Of a DNA stretch of 64,000 bases, positions 32,426-43,754 are shown one piece after another. The translations under genes were made by a program, and so were the position numbers. This DNA is from Euphorbia lathyris (Eukaryota > Streptophyta > Magnoliopsida > Malpighiales > Euphorbiaceae): positions 77,777,256 through 77,841,255 of the forward strand of contig NC_088911.1 of assembly GCF_963576675.1 (NCBI RefSeq). Reading direction: 5' to 3'. Each line of letters begins with the position of its first letter. Position 1 is the stretch's first letter. The notes beneath the pieces were generated by a model. It had not been told where the DNA came from, did no database searches, and worked only from the letters and a program-made list of their open reading frames with translations.

Positions 32426-32604
32426 CCTATCCTTAGGCCCCCAAACACCTTATCCTTTCGGTACTTCCCGCATAAGAGCTTGACCCAAAGCACAGAAAGA
32501 GACTGCCACATCCGCCACAGGAGTTTCATAAGTAAGACTTTGTTATTATCTTTGGCCTTCCTAATGCCCAGACCTCCAGAATCCTTAGGCTGACAAACCT
32601 CATT

Positions 32605-34547
32605 CTAAGGAACAAGATGGATCTTCCTCCCCTTCTCAGCCTCTCCCCATAGGAATCTACGGTTAATCTTGTCAAGATCCTTAAGCACAGGATCAGGAAG
32701 ATGACAAGCCTGCATAATGTGATTGGGAGTAGCACAATTAACAGATTGAATTAACGTAAGACGGCTAGCGAGAGAGAGAGTCTTAGCTTTCCACGTGGCA
32801 CTCTTCATGTTGGCTTTATCCAAAGTATCTTTAAAAGACATTTTGGACACTATCTCACTGTGGAGGGGAATACCCAGATACTTCCCGAGAGAGCTCGTCA
32901 GAGGAATACCCGATAGATCACTTAGCCTTTTATAGATACCCTGGTTCATATTATTAGAGCACATCATTCTAGACTTCTGGACATTAAGCTTCTGACCAGA
33001 GGCCGAGCAGAAACAGTCAAGAATATCCATAATAATACTCAATTGCTCCTCATTACCTTCCAGGAAGATCAAAACGTCATTTGCAAAGAATAAGTGAGTA
33101 ATCTGGGGACAAAAACTATTGATAGCCACTGGTTTAAAGTTCCCATTATCAACAGCATCTTGGATCAGATGAGACAACCTCTCCATCGCAATAACGAAAA
33201 GGAAGGGACTCATAGGGTCACCTTGACGGATACCCCGGCCTGGAGAGAATTCCTCCGATATATCCCCATTAATCATAACTTGAAATACAAGTGAAGAGAT
33301 ACAAACCTTAATTAACCTTCTCCAACTATCAGGGATCCTTGCTCTCTCCAGACTCTCCATCAGGAAACTCCAGTTGATGTGATCATAGGCTTTCTCCAAA
33401 TCCAACTTAAGAGCCACAATGCCTTTCTTCCCTTTCCTGATCTTCATAGTGTGGACCATCTCTTGGGCAATCACCACATTATCCATCATTTGTCTACCAG
33501 GCACAAAGCTTCCCTGATTCTGGCAAATGATCTCAGGAAGAATACAGCGGATTCTATTAGCCACAATCTTTATAACAGTTTTATAGAGAACATTACAAAG
33601 ACTGATAGGCCTCATATGTAAAAAAAAGAAGGCTTCTCAATCTTAGGGATCAGAACCAGAAGGGTTCTATTCATCAGCTTTATATCCTGAGAACCATTAA
33701 AAACACCTATGATAAAGTTATAGATACCTTCCTTCACGACCTCCCAGTGCTTATGGTAAAAACCAGCAGGCAGACCATCAATCCCAGGAGCTTTGGTAGC
33801 CCCAATACTAAAAATGGCATGGTCAATCTCTTTCATGGAAATAGGGCGGAAGGTCTCCCGAATGCTATCCTCTCCAACCATAGGAAAGGTAGTAACAGAA
33901 TGAGCCCTCTCCAGAAGCACAGGCTCCTCTTTGAACATATCCTTATAGAACTCCAGGGCCAATCTCCGGATATCCTCATCCTCATACACCCAATCACCAT
34001 TAGAGTTCTTAATAGCATCAATTCTATTCCTCTGCCTTCTGATAATGGTAGAGAGATGAAAATACCTGGTATTTCGATCTCCATCTCTGATCCAGGACTT
34101 CCTAGACTTTTGAAACCAAAGAAGTTCCTCTTGCCTGAGCACAGCTTCCAGCTCCTTCTGAAGGGTTCTGAGCAGGCCATTCAAACCATAATCAAACCTA
34201 CCCTCCAACCTACGCTGAATTCCCTCCATTCTATTCAATAATTTATTCTTTTTCCTAATAATATGCCCAAAAACATTTTTATTCCAACCCAACACGTTGT
34301 TCCTGAATCCTTCAGCAGCTTGAAGGACATTCGAGTGGGGTTTCCAATTATCATGAACGAACTCTTTAAACTTAGGATGAGACTCCCAAGCCAAAAGATA
34401 ACGGAACGGTCTCTCATCCCTAAGACGATTGCCTCTCATCAGCCTAAATAAAATAGGACAGTGATCCGAATGACGGAAAGGGAGATTCAACACAGAGCTT
34501 TCAGGGAAAGTAGTCTGGGCTAAAATATTCGTGTAAACTTTGTCCAA
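32605..34547 (-). pseudogene. LINE reverse transcriptase
   Basis: Segments 33612-34547 and 32605-33615 cover the RT: KAPGIDGLPAGFY, then RPISLCNVLYK, LDLEKAYDHINW, GIRQGDPMSPFLF and the catalytic box, which reads FFANDVLIF instead of FADD, so one catalytic Asp is Asn. A one-base change in a T run near 33620 shifts frame, and TAG at 32605 replaces the Trp expected in VPWNEVC. The enzyme is dead. Confidence 0.9.
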
Positions 34548-34571
34548 ACGAACAAAGGTACTATTACGCTT

Positions 34572-35018
34572 CTAAGTGAACTTATGACTAGAGGCCCCAA
34601 GATCAGAAAGGTCACATAAATCCATACTATTTTTGTGGTGAAGACAACGATTAACATAATGATTCGAACCCCCTCTCTGATCACTCATAAAAGCAATATC
34701 ATTAAAGTCACCCGCCACAAACCAAGGCTCAGATATGCTGACACTCAAAGAGTAAAGAACCTCCCAAAGTCGTTTCCTATTGGCTAAAATAGGGTCGACA
34801 TACACCAGGGTAATTAAGAAAGGTTTATTACCGGAGACACTCACTTTACAATGAATAAACTGCTTATCCATGTTAATAACATCAAAATGAACCCGATCTG
34901 GCTTCCAGAAAAGCCAAATCCCACCAGCCCGGCCAGTAGCTTCCGATCTAATACATTTCCAGTTCCTAAACTTTTTAACCACCTCATCTGCTTTATCTCC
35001 ACTAATCTTAGTTTCCAT
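34572..35018 (-). pseudogene. LINE endonuclease, C-terminal part
   Basis: It starts at METKISGDKADEV, the metal-binding Glu region of the APE-like endonuclease, and continues with VAGDFNDI. The N-terminal catalytic residues are lost by truncation. TAG at 34572-34574 interrupts before KRNSTFVRLDKVY where Trp is expected, and the RT follows in the same frame. Confidence 0.85.
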
Positions 35019-35052
35019 TAAAGCAAAACAAGATGGATTAAATAAATTAACT

Positions 35053-35222
35053 GAAATTTAAATGTATTAAAATTATTATATTTAGACTACATTTCTCAAA
35101 TATTACCATTTTAGAGCTGAATTAATAACTAAAGTTCGATTTGACTTAGACCCTTAATTCGTCACTTAAATAATGAAAGTATGTGTTTCTATGGTTACTT
35201 TGTTTTTGATAAATAATTATTA
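35053..35222. other. AT-rich noncoding stretch
   Basis: No feature seen between the LINE target duplication and the first foldback element. Confidence 0.5.
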
Positions 35223-35489
35223 CTTTGTTATATGCACATAACTTACAAGTTGGAGAGTGTACATTTCAACATATTGTAATAATATACTCAATCAATTGAT
35301 ATTAGTTTTTTTTTTTTGGACAACATCAATTGATATTAGTTGGTCTAGATTTATTCTTAATATCAATTATCCCATATATGGTATAAATTCGCTACTTTAT
35401 TAAATGTATGACAACATAATTGTGATAGAAATTATCAATATGTTGACATGTACACTCTCCAACTTGTAAGTTATGTGCATATAATAAAG
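35223..35489. mobile_element. Small foldback/MITE element
   Basis: Arms of about 54 bp are inverted: TTATATGCACATAACTTACA with AGTTGGAGAGTGTACAT on the left (35223-35277) and its complement on the right (35436-35489). The interior includes a direct repeat of ATCAATTGATATTAGTTGG-type sequence. No coding. The superfamily is not determined. Confidence 0.75.
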
Positions 35490-36255
35490 GGTTAATGCTT
35501 CTCCCGCCCTTTTAAATTGTCCAGATTGGTCATTTTACTCCTCAAACTAATCGAATGTTCTATTTACCCCTTTAATTCCATAAAAATAGTATTTCTCACC
35601 TCTTTAACTTGTCTAAATTGGTCATTTTACCCATCACCAACTCATCGAATATCATATTTTCCCCCTTAACTCCATAAAAGTGGTATTTCTCACCCCATAT
35701 GATCCTATTTACCCCTTAACTCCATAAAAGTGGTATTTCTTATCCATTTATAGTGCAAAATTAATAGAACTTATTCAAATGAGTTTGAAAATATATTTTT
35801 TTAATATCAACTTTTTATTTATTTTTTAATTTGGTAATTATATTGATCCTTCATGTATTTATTACAATAATATTGTATTATAATAATTAGATAATCAAAA
35901 TTTAACTAGCCAAAAAAATTAAAAAGAGAATGAATAAGAGATACAAATAACAAAATATTAATATAAACAAGTTAAAGACATTATATGCAGAAATAAGGTA
36001 TCAAAATAGGTCTATGATTTTTGGAGAAGTATCAATTTAAGTTCCACCTACAAAGTAGCACCGATATAAGTTTAACGTTTAAAAAATGGTATCAATTTAG
36101 GGGTGAGAAATACCACTTGGAGGGATAAATGAACAAGTTGAGGAGGTGAAAAATACCACTTTTATGGAGTTAAAAGGATAAATAGGACATTCGATGAGTT
36201 TGAGAGATAAAATGACCAATTTGAACAAGTTAAGGGGACTGAGGAAGCATTAGGC
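35490..36255. mobile_element. Foldback element with ~200-bp inverted arms
   Basis: The left arm (about 35490-35760) and right arm (about 36095-36255) are inverted copies; both include TTGGTCATTTTA, TCATCGAATG and ACTCCATAAAAGTGGTATTT. Within the left arm the CCTTAACTCCATAAAAGTGG unit is repeated about three times. The outer ends share TAATGCTTC. No coding. It abuts the preceding MITE. Confidence 0.7.
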
Positions 36256-36393
36256 CTATAATAAACATGTGATTTTCAACATTTTAAGATTTTATTATAA
36301 AAAAATAGATGAAAAGAGTAGCCGATTATCTTCAATCCACATCCATCTTCACTCTTGAGAATAAGAAGCATGAAAAATGGAAAAGAATCTTCA

Positions 36394-36399
36394 TTTATT
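36394..36399 (-). terminator. Poly(A) signal candidate of ETFB
   Basis: AATAAA on the minus strand about 75 bp after the ETFB stop codon, in an AT-rich context. Confidence 0.5.
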
Positions 36400-36471
36400 T
36401 TTTTAATTTAGCATACACTGTTATTTACTGTTTTGAATAATCAGCAGACGTTTCAATTACAGAATGTTGGC

Positions 36472-39400
36472 TCAAATGACATGAGCTTCATTTTGAAGCT
36501 TGTGAATCAATTCATCCACCGAAGAAACAACAACCCCAGCTTTTCTCTTGGGAGGTTCCCTCACTTCAACAATCTCAAGATCTGATTTCACATCTACATT
36601 CAACTCCTGCGGACTGTATTTCTTTATTACCTTCGATTTCGCTTTCATGATGTTTGGAAGCGTTGCATACCTTGGCTCGTTCAGTCTCAAATCAGTTCTG
36701 CACATCCAGATCACAAACTCAACCACCTCCAAATGTGCAAAGCAAAACGCCATTTTAATACAAAACATATAGATACTTACGTAATGACTGCAGGTAACTC
36801 TAAACACAAAGTTTCAAGACCACCATCTACTTCTCTTTCCACAGTTGCTACTTGTTTTTCCTTGTCCAGTAATACCTACTAGATAGAAGCAGAGTAAACA
36901 TGAGACCCCACAAAATGTGAACCATCAAGTGTTGGTAAAGTGCGACATGCCCTTACGGCAATGAAACCTCAAATAAGCATGCCCAAGGGAAGAGAGGCAT
37001 TACTTAAAATAAGGGGTAAACAACGTATGAAGAAAAACAGGACAAGTTTCACAAAATAAGCATGGAAAAAGAAAAAACAAAAACAAAACCTCATGCCTCT
37101 TGTTATATTTGAACTTGTTGCTTTCAACTTCCTCTCCAATCAATCATCTTCCTTTTTGCTGATAAAACCTGGTTCTTTTCTTTTTCCAGTATATTATCTT
37201 ATTCTCTCTATGGCATACAAAACGCCCGGTCTCCTTTCTTCTTAAAGGAACAACCACACTTCTGTTTTTTCCCAATAAATCTATGCAATCTGCTGGCTCC
37301 TGCTAATGTTTTGGAAACTAAAATATTTTTTTGTTCAACAATCAAACTGCTTTTTCGAATTCCATTCAATTTTTCATGTTTTCTATTGAAAAACTTAGTC
37401 CGAATACAATAAAGCTATGCCTTTCCTTTTGCCTAACACTTAGACTGACGCACTTGCTTTTGGAAGTTCAATAGAGTACCGATACTCAAACTCAGCCAAA
37501 CAGATTGGTAACAGTAGAATGAACTCACAAACACACACAACCACAGAATAGAGAGGTATTCATTGATGATGAAATATTTAGGTAAACAGATAGAAACAAA
37601 ACGAAAGATAAATGAATTGAGATGAACTCAATCCCCTGCTCTACCAAAGGCAGCCAAACAGAAAATTATCCAAAATATTCAATGTCTTTTCCTTCTAACT
37701 CTAGTCCTCTATATATACTCCCAAAAGCTCTCCCTCTCCTGCAACTAACTTTCACAACCCTCCAAATCACATGTTCCCTATTTCCCATATTACCCTCTAT
37801 ATTTCCCTCTATGCCTATTAGCATATTCTCTATCAAAGTGCCTTGGCTAGAGAGCTCTGAGGCACTGCTGCCTCGCCTCACCTCACCTCTCTTGGGCCTC
37901 CTTATGAGTGCCTCACGCTCCTTTGAACAACGATGGCACCAATGTAAAAGGACAAGTTCAAATTTTGAATGAACTATAATTCATACATCTCTCCTCAGTC
38001 CCCTTTATCATGAACACCTAAGCACAAGACTTGAAAATCATTCAAGTTCTTTGTGAAAACAAGAAATGATAAAACACACAGTAACAAAACATGCAAATAC
38101 CCACTTGAATATAAGAAAATTTTCTTATATCCATCACCTACTACAATTATCGGCCCAATTTAAATGCATGTCAAAAAGAGGAATGAATATGAAAGGTTGC
38201 AGCTGAAAATTGGCCAATGAATAACAGAATCAGATGATGGATATCAGGTGGTTAAAGCCATAATTCCCACCTTCATATATAATACACGAGGGAAAAGAAT
38301 CTGAAGAGGTTTTTTGGTCAAAAGGTGAAGTTACAGATGGTTCATGATTTAGCATTTGTTTCATTTTGAATCCTGCCTGAATAAAAAAAAAAAAAAAAAA
38401 GGGCGGCCCGGTCGCATTACGCGTCCCCGCTGAGCGAGGGTCCGGGGAGGGGTCCCACCACAAGGGTGTATTGGGGGCAAGCCTTCCCTTGCCAATTTAA
38501 TTGGCAAGAGGCCGCTCCTAAGACTCGAACCCGTGACCTCTGGTCACACGGCAACAACGTTTTACCGTTGCGCCAAATAGGACCAACAAGCATGTTTAGA
38601 TTAATAGAACTCCTTTACACCAGTGATCTGCAATCTTTGAGCAAGACTAGGCAGGCACTGGCATCCACACGTTTTCAACAATTGCAGTAGCGACAATAAG
38701 TTCCTAACAACATCTTGAGATCTCTTAGAAACCAAATTTTAAGATGCAGTACCAAACACACAATATCCTCACTACTTGCCATGAGCTAAGAATCCTTAGT
38801 TTTTTTATATTCGTCAATATATAAACGTTACAAAGAAACTTCTGATAGACCAACTTGATGTTTCTTATGTTTCACTAATGAAAATAATAATCGTTAGATT
38901 CCATCTCAGGACAAAACCCCAAATGTGCTTCAAAACTATTAATGAATCTCTATGTAGAAACTTCAGTGCATACTGCCCTGCGCATTACTGATGATCCAAT
39001 GTGAAAACATGCCATATATAAATGCATTCATTCCTGATATACAATGTCATTCTACTCTGAGAAGAGTTGCACTTTACTAAACATATCTAGATGCACAAGA
39101 GAATTGTAAGTTCTAAATACTTACGGCATTGCTGTCTTCCTCTAGTTTTAGCATATCCGTGACCCATGGAAAACAAATATCCCCAAAATCACAATATGCA
39201 CAAAATGAGATCTTACTAATCCAGCAAACTAATAAGGACAAATTAATAACCAAGTGAAGCAACTTTGCTAAGTTAAACAATGGTTCCATGAAATATTCAA
39301 CAGAACAATTAATTTAAAAGATAAAACAGTTAGTAACATAGCAGCATAGGCGTGACTAACCTTTGAAGCAAATGTCCCCTGAGGCCAACTAAGCAAACCA

Positions 39401-40008
39401 GCCAACATTTGCCCTGTTTGATTGCAATCATCATCAATTGCCTAAATCAAAATACACCAAGTTAGCTCAAATCAAAGGAGAAGTAGAAGTCCAAAATAAA
39501 CCCCAATATGATTAAACCAATCCAACATCCTGAAAACTCGAGAAAGGAACGAACCTGTTTCCCCATAATAATCAAATTGGGTTTCTCCAGCTCCACAAGA
39601 GCCTTCAAAACTTTAGCCACAGTAAGTGGATACAAGGCGCCGGTAGCTTCGACATGAATCCCTCTATCCGCACCCATGGCTAGACCAGTCCGCAGAGTAT
39701 CAAGGCACTGCGCGGGACCCATGCTGACGGCGACAACCTCGGATGCCAAACCTGCCTCCTTGATTCGAAGCGCCTCCTCTAAAGCAATCTCACAAAATGG
39801 GTTCATTGACATCTTAACATTCTGGGTCTCCACTCCACTCTAGATCAAGAAATATGTTATAAACAGTAACAGCAATCCTGAAGAATTTAGTTTGAGGGAA
39901 ATATCAAGAGGCTATTGAAGAAAAGTTTGGTGATTTTACCTTGTCAGGTTTAACTCTGATTTTCACGGCATAATCGACGACTCGCTTCACGGCCACCAAT
40001 ATCTTCAT
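36472..40008 (-). CDS. ETFB: Electron-transfer flavoprotein subunit beta (five exons, 251 aa)
   Basis: Exons, in order: 40008-39940 (23 codons, [19 protein letters not shown]), 39839-39555, 39441-39361, 36875-36781 and 36697-36472 (stop). All introns start GT and end AG, and codon phases join cleanly to give 251 residues, the usual length for this family. Diagnostic stretches are [52 protein letters not shown] and the C-terminal [20 protein letters not shown]. The product pairs with the alpha subunit in the mitochondrial matrix, binds FAD/AMP and passes electrons from acyl-CoA and branched-chain dehydrogenases to ETF-ubiquinone oxidoreductase. No N-terminal presequence is obvious, as is usual for the beta subunit. 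Intron 3 is large (2.5 kb) and holds a SINE. No stop or frameshift: likely functional. Confidence 0.96.
36876..39360 (-). other. ETFB intron 3 (large)
   Basis: This intron is 2485 bp while the other ETFB introns are about 80-115 bp. It contains no exon that I can support. The only recognised insertion is the SINE at 38383-38576. Confidence 0.85.
38383..38576 (-). mobile_element. Au-like SINE (tRNA-derived)
   Basis: On the minus strand it begins with a polymerase III A box (TGGCGCAACGG, 38565-38575) and B box (GGTTCGAGTCT, 38521-38531), then GCGGCCTCTTGCC, CAGCGGGGACGCG and GGGCCGCCC, and ends in a T run (18 A on the plus strand at 38383-38400). This order and the T-rich end are typical of Au SINEs. 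It lies in the same orientation as ETFB. No clear target duplication seen. Confidence 0.85.
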
Positions 40009-41164
40009 GGTTCTGCCTCTCTCATAAGAACAAAGTATTCGAGGATTTTAAAAGGAAGCTAGTATTCAAGGATTAAGAAGAACAAAGTATGACGTGGCAA
40101 TTTATTAAGGTATTTAAGCCTATAATCTAGCTAATTTTGTTTCATTAATCTGTCTTTTTTTCTTTCAAATCATCATAGTACTAAACCTTTAAAATTTTAT
40201 TTATTTTTTTTTATATAAATAAGTTCGTAATTTATCCCTACAACAGATAATTGTTGTAATCATACATTACATGTAATGGGAGGACACTGACTATAGTGTT
40301 GGTCATTGCGATTTGCCACTAGGCTTATATGTGTTCTTCCCATCTCTAATAGTTACCCCTGCTACGACAGGACGGGATAATATAAATGTATCATTGTCGC
40401 TTATATAGCAATTAGATATTATTTATCTTGTGTCCCTTATGTGTTCGTATATATATCTACTAATTAAAGATAAGATGATTTATTGCTTTTGACTGGCTTA
40501 CTTCTAAAGAGTTAAATAAGCGTCACATTGTCCTAACGAGTTGACCCCTTGACACACCATGCCTCCCTCAACTTCGATGACATATTTCTGGCCATCAATT
40601 TTCTCTCTATTCGTTTCTTTCTGTCGGTAACAACAGATATCTCATCTCTTCTAAGTATGGGTAACTAGATCTATTTGGAGAAAGAAGATGAACATATATT
40701 TTTCTACGTCTACACTTGTATCTTTTTCTTCGTTGGTGGTTTCATTTTGTTTGAAATCTATATATCTCATTAGATTTTTTTGTTTGATCTACATTTGTTA
40801 TCTATAATTCTTTCATTTATACATTTTTTGAATTTATATAAGCGGAAGCATTTTATTTTTTATGTAGATCACTAGATTTATGTGCTTGTACTAAAAAGAA
40901 TTCAGGTCTAATCTTCCGAAATAACTTAAATAGTAAAAATTGGATTGCAGCGGATTTTTTAACAGATTAGAATTTATAAGAAGTGTGTGTGATTTATTAA
41001 AAAAAATTGTTTCATACATTCTTTTTATAACTTTTATTGATTTTTTTTTTGTGAATTTTGACTTTTATACTAACTTTAATATCCATTTATATAAAATTTT
41101 ATTTTATTTATATTTTCTTGATGTATATAGAATTTTATTTATGTATTTTTTTAATGGAATTATA
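40009..41164. other. Region upstream of ETFB
   Basis: AT-rich, no gene. The ETFB promoter must lie in the part next to 40008, but I see no clear TATA box. ORFs near 40940-41250 are low-complexity Ile/Phe/Tyr strings and are not genes. Confidence 0.5.
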
Positions 41165-41709
41165 TACAATAAAACCTCTATATATGAATACTCTATATAT
41201 GAATAACCTCTATTTTGTTATAAAAAAACTCGGTCCCAACTTGGGCTAATTATAAATAGGAATAACCTCACAAACGTTATTTGTTATACACTTTTCAAGT
41301 CCCACTTTTAGAAACTATGCCTCTATATAGTAATAATTATATATATATTAAGAATTCAAACAAAATTATAAAATATTTAAAAAAACTATTGAAATTATTT
41401 ATGAAACTACAACTTGAAATTATAAATATTTAGTATTCTTATTGATAGTTTACATTTTTTCTCATAAAACTCTTCAATTATCTATATATTGAAAACCTAA
41501 ACCATAAATTGAAATTCTAAATATTTAATTTGTTCTATTAATATCTATTATTATATATTATATATAAACCATGTATGCCTATAATAAAAAATTTAAAATT
41601 TTATGTGTTGAAATTTTTTATTATACCAAACTCTGTTTAGTAATAACCTCCCAATTGTTATACAAATAGCCGGGTTTTAAGTGTATTCCTATACAGAGGT
41701 TTTACCGTA
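41165..41709. mobile_element. MITE with TACNNTAAAACCTCT ends
   Basis: The left end TACAATAAAACCTCTATAT and the right end (ATACAGAGGTTTTACCGTA) are inverted. The inner AATAACCTC motif is also repeated near both ends. AT-rich interior without coding. This resembles a common dicot MITE family; the superfamily is uncertain. Confidence 0.65.
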
Positions 41710-42184
41710 GTATGTTTTTCTATTAAAAAAAGTTTTTAATTTATTTTTTGTCTAGAAACATAATTTTAAATCATTGTTGTTTGAAATAGGTTAAATTTTG
41801 CACAAAATTAATAAAATATTCGGGACTGTAATAAGAAATAGCTGGTGTCGTTTTTAGCGTTTTTTTATTTTAGAAAAAGAAACCCAGCTTAATTGAAATA
41901 ATTCGTATTTTTAGAATTTTCAGAAAAAAAAAAGAAAAAATTTAGAAGAAAATAAGAAATATAGAAAATGGAAGGATTGAATTATAATATAAAATTAAAT
42001 ATAGTATGGATAAGAGCAAAAGATTGCTTAAACGTGTATGTTATGGATAAAGACAAGAGCCTATAGTATAATATTATATATATTTTTAAAGTACACGGAT
42101 AAGCACTAAATAAACACTTTGATTTGACCGAATTGCAAATATAAACCTGGTGTCTTAAAAGTTTATAAACAAATATTGTATATA
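41710..42184. other. AT-rich noncoding stretch
   Basis: No gene or repeat recognised between the MITE and the LINE scrap. Confidence 0.45.
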
Positions 42185-42590
42185 TTTTTTTTTTTTTGAA
42201 TGAAATGTTGGGACACGGTTGAGGAACCAAACATTCCGACTAGGTCGGCACCTTCGGTAACCTTAGCCAACTCGATTATTATTAAAGCGAGAGTTAAAGA
42301 AAACGAATATGAGCTATGTTACAGAGATCAGCAAAAATAAAAGAATTGCAAAATGGAGGGGCTGCGCTCCACCAAGTGATATCTACAGAAGATTTTCCGA
42401 AGCTTGATTTCCTTCTCTATAGATATGAGAAATCTTACAGTTCATCAACGCACAGTGCTCAAGACAACGGAGCCAATCCTATCGGATTATCCACAGAACG
42501 TTTTTAGACTTACTTGGCATTGTAGCTGTATAAGACGAATCAGACTCAATCCAAAGATTAGTCCATTCCCGCTCCCAAGCTGACTCAATA
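42185..42590 (-). pseudogene. LINE RNase H scrap with poly(A)
   Basis: A T run (42185-42197 on plus) is the tail of a minus-strand LINE. Upstream the minus strand reads AWEREWTNLWIESDSS, then IYREGNQASENL, parts of a LINE-type RNase H, with stops. About 400 bp remain, so the copy is extremely 5'-truncated. Confidence 0.65.
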
Positions 42591-42960
42591 TCTTATATTT
42601 AATTTTGTTAATAATTTGAAAAAGTATAACGGTGTCAAAAATTGATGATAAATGGTCAAAAAATAATATTATTATCTTTTTACTTATTTTCTAAAATTTA
42701 ATTTTTATTGTTTTTCTTTTATCCAATATCATACTTACATCTCACTCTCTCATCACCCCCTCCCTCTCATCATGTTCTTCTTCATTCGTTCTCCATCACA
42801 AAGTTTCATTAAAAACTAATACAGTCAGAATACAAGAAAATCAATTAAAGAACTCATCAATCAAAACTAATATAAAAAAACTCATCAATTCAACATAGTC
42901 TCAGTTTCCTATACTAATCGCGAAGTAACATCTTTAACCCATTTGCTGAAACACATCACA

Positions 42961-42986
42961 TCTCTCTCTCTCTCTCTCTCTCTCTA
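42961..42986. repeat. (CT)n microsatellite
   Basis: Thirteen CT units, directly next to the acyltransferase fragment. Confidence 0.95.
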
Positions 42987-43169
42987 GTGGTCGAATTTGG
43001 GTTGGGGATCAACCCACTGTATTTTCTTACCGTTGTAATCCTTAGTGGACAAGCTCTAGAAATATCCCCAAACCTTTCATACTCTCTAAAACAAACATAT
43101 ACAGTTCTTCCTTATTACACATCTTCCCACACGAATCCGAAAACCGCATTTTTTCTTCTTGGAATTCCT

Positions 43170-43439
43170 TCACCAACACCCCAAATCCGCCTCCTTAGTC
43201 GAAACAGGAAACACACCAGTTAGATTGCATGTGTTCCTCTCCCATAATGGAGGAAAAACCTTAGCTCTAAAAAACCCGGATGAACTGGCCTTAGAAACTG
43301 CAGAAATGGTTGATTTATATAGTAATGAAGCGACTACTTTGACTCGTGTAGGATTCGAGACATAATCTACTGCAATTTCTTTCAATTTGGATACATTTTG
43401 GGCACGAAAAATAACCCTCCTCGAAACGCAGTTATTCAT
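43170..43439 (-). pseudogene. BAHD acyltransferase fragment
   Basis: The minus strand reads NNCVSRRVIFRAQNVSKLK, then NPTRVKVVASLLYKSTISA and SGFFRAKVFPPLWE. This matches the middle of plant BAHD (vinorine-synthase-like) enzymes, which move acyl groups from CoA thioesters to alcohols or amines. The HxxxD and DFGWG catalytic motifs are absent, so it is only an 80-90 residue piece. Downstream the frame degrades, though KKEELYMFVLESM near 43095 may continue it. Confidence 0.7.
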
Positions 43440-43754
43440 TTCATGAGCAGGCTACTGTTGTAAAAAAATAAATCTAAAAAGAATAAGTAAAAAGATAATA
43501 ATGCCTCTTTGACCATTTGATCAAAATTACCACCTCAACATTTTTTAATATCGTTATACTTTTTACTGTAATTGCTAACGGAATGAATCACAATGTACTG
43601 TTTGTAAACTTTTAAACCACGAGGTTTATGTTTGTAAATCGGCTAAACCATAAGGTTTATTTTTATACTTTTCCCTTTTTGTTTTGTAAGAAAACAAATG
43701 AAAAGCAAATAAAAAAGAGAAACATAAAAAGGTCATAAAAGGTCGCAAGCAGAC

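Larger units (their letters stand above)
30961..35052 (-). mobile_element. L1-type LINE, 5'-truncated, with 12-bp target duplication
   Basis: AATAAATTAACT occurs at 30961-30972 and 35041-35052. Just inside the left copy is a T run (30975-30984), the poly(A) tail of a minus-strand LINE. The body (30973-35040, about 4.07 kb) encodes the end of the endonuclease, RT, a zinc-binding region and RNase H. ORF1 and the start of the endonuclease are missing, typical for incomplete target-primed insertion. Confidence 0.92.
42619..43569. mobile_element. Inverted-repeat element carrying a host gene fragment (Pack-type candidate)
   Basis: The left arm (42619 to about 42700) and right arm (about 43480-43569) are inverted and share AAAAAGTATAACG, AAATGGTCAAA and ATTATTATCTTTTTACTTATT. 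Between them lie a (CT)n tract and a BAHD acyltransferase fragment. Arms are diverged, and no target duplication was established. Confidence 0.5.

Noticed and set aside
38521..38576. A tRNA gene
   Set aside because: The A and B boxes are present, but no tRNA cloverleaf closes and the tail matches an Au-type SINE.
40940..41249. ORFs rich in Phe, Ile and Tyr
   Set aside because: Low-complexity AT-rich sequence overlapping a MITE end.
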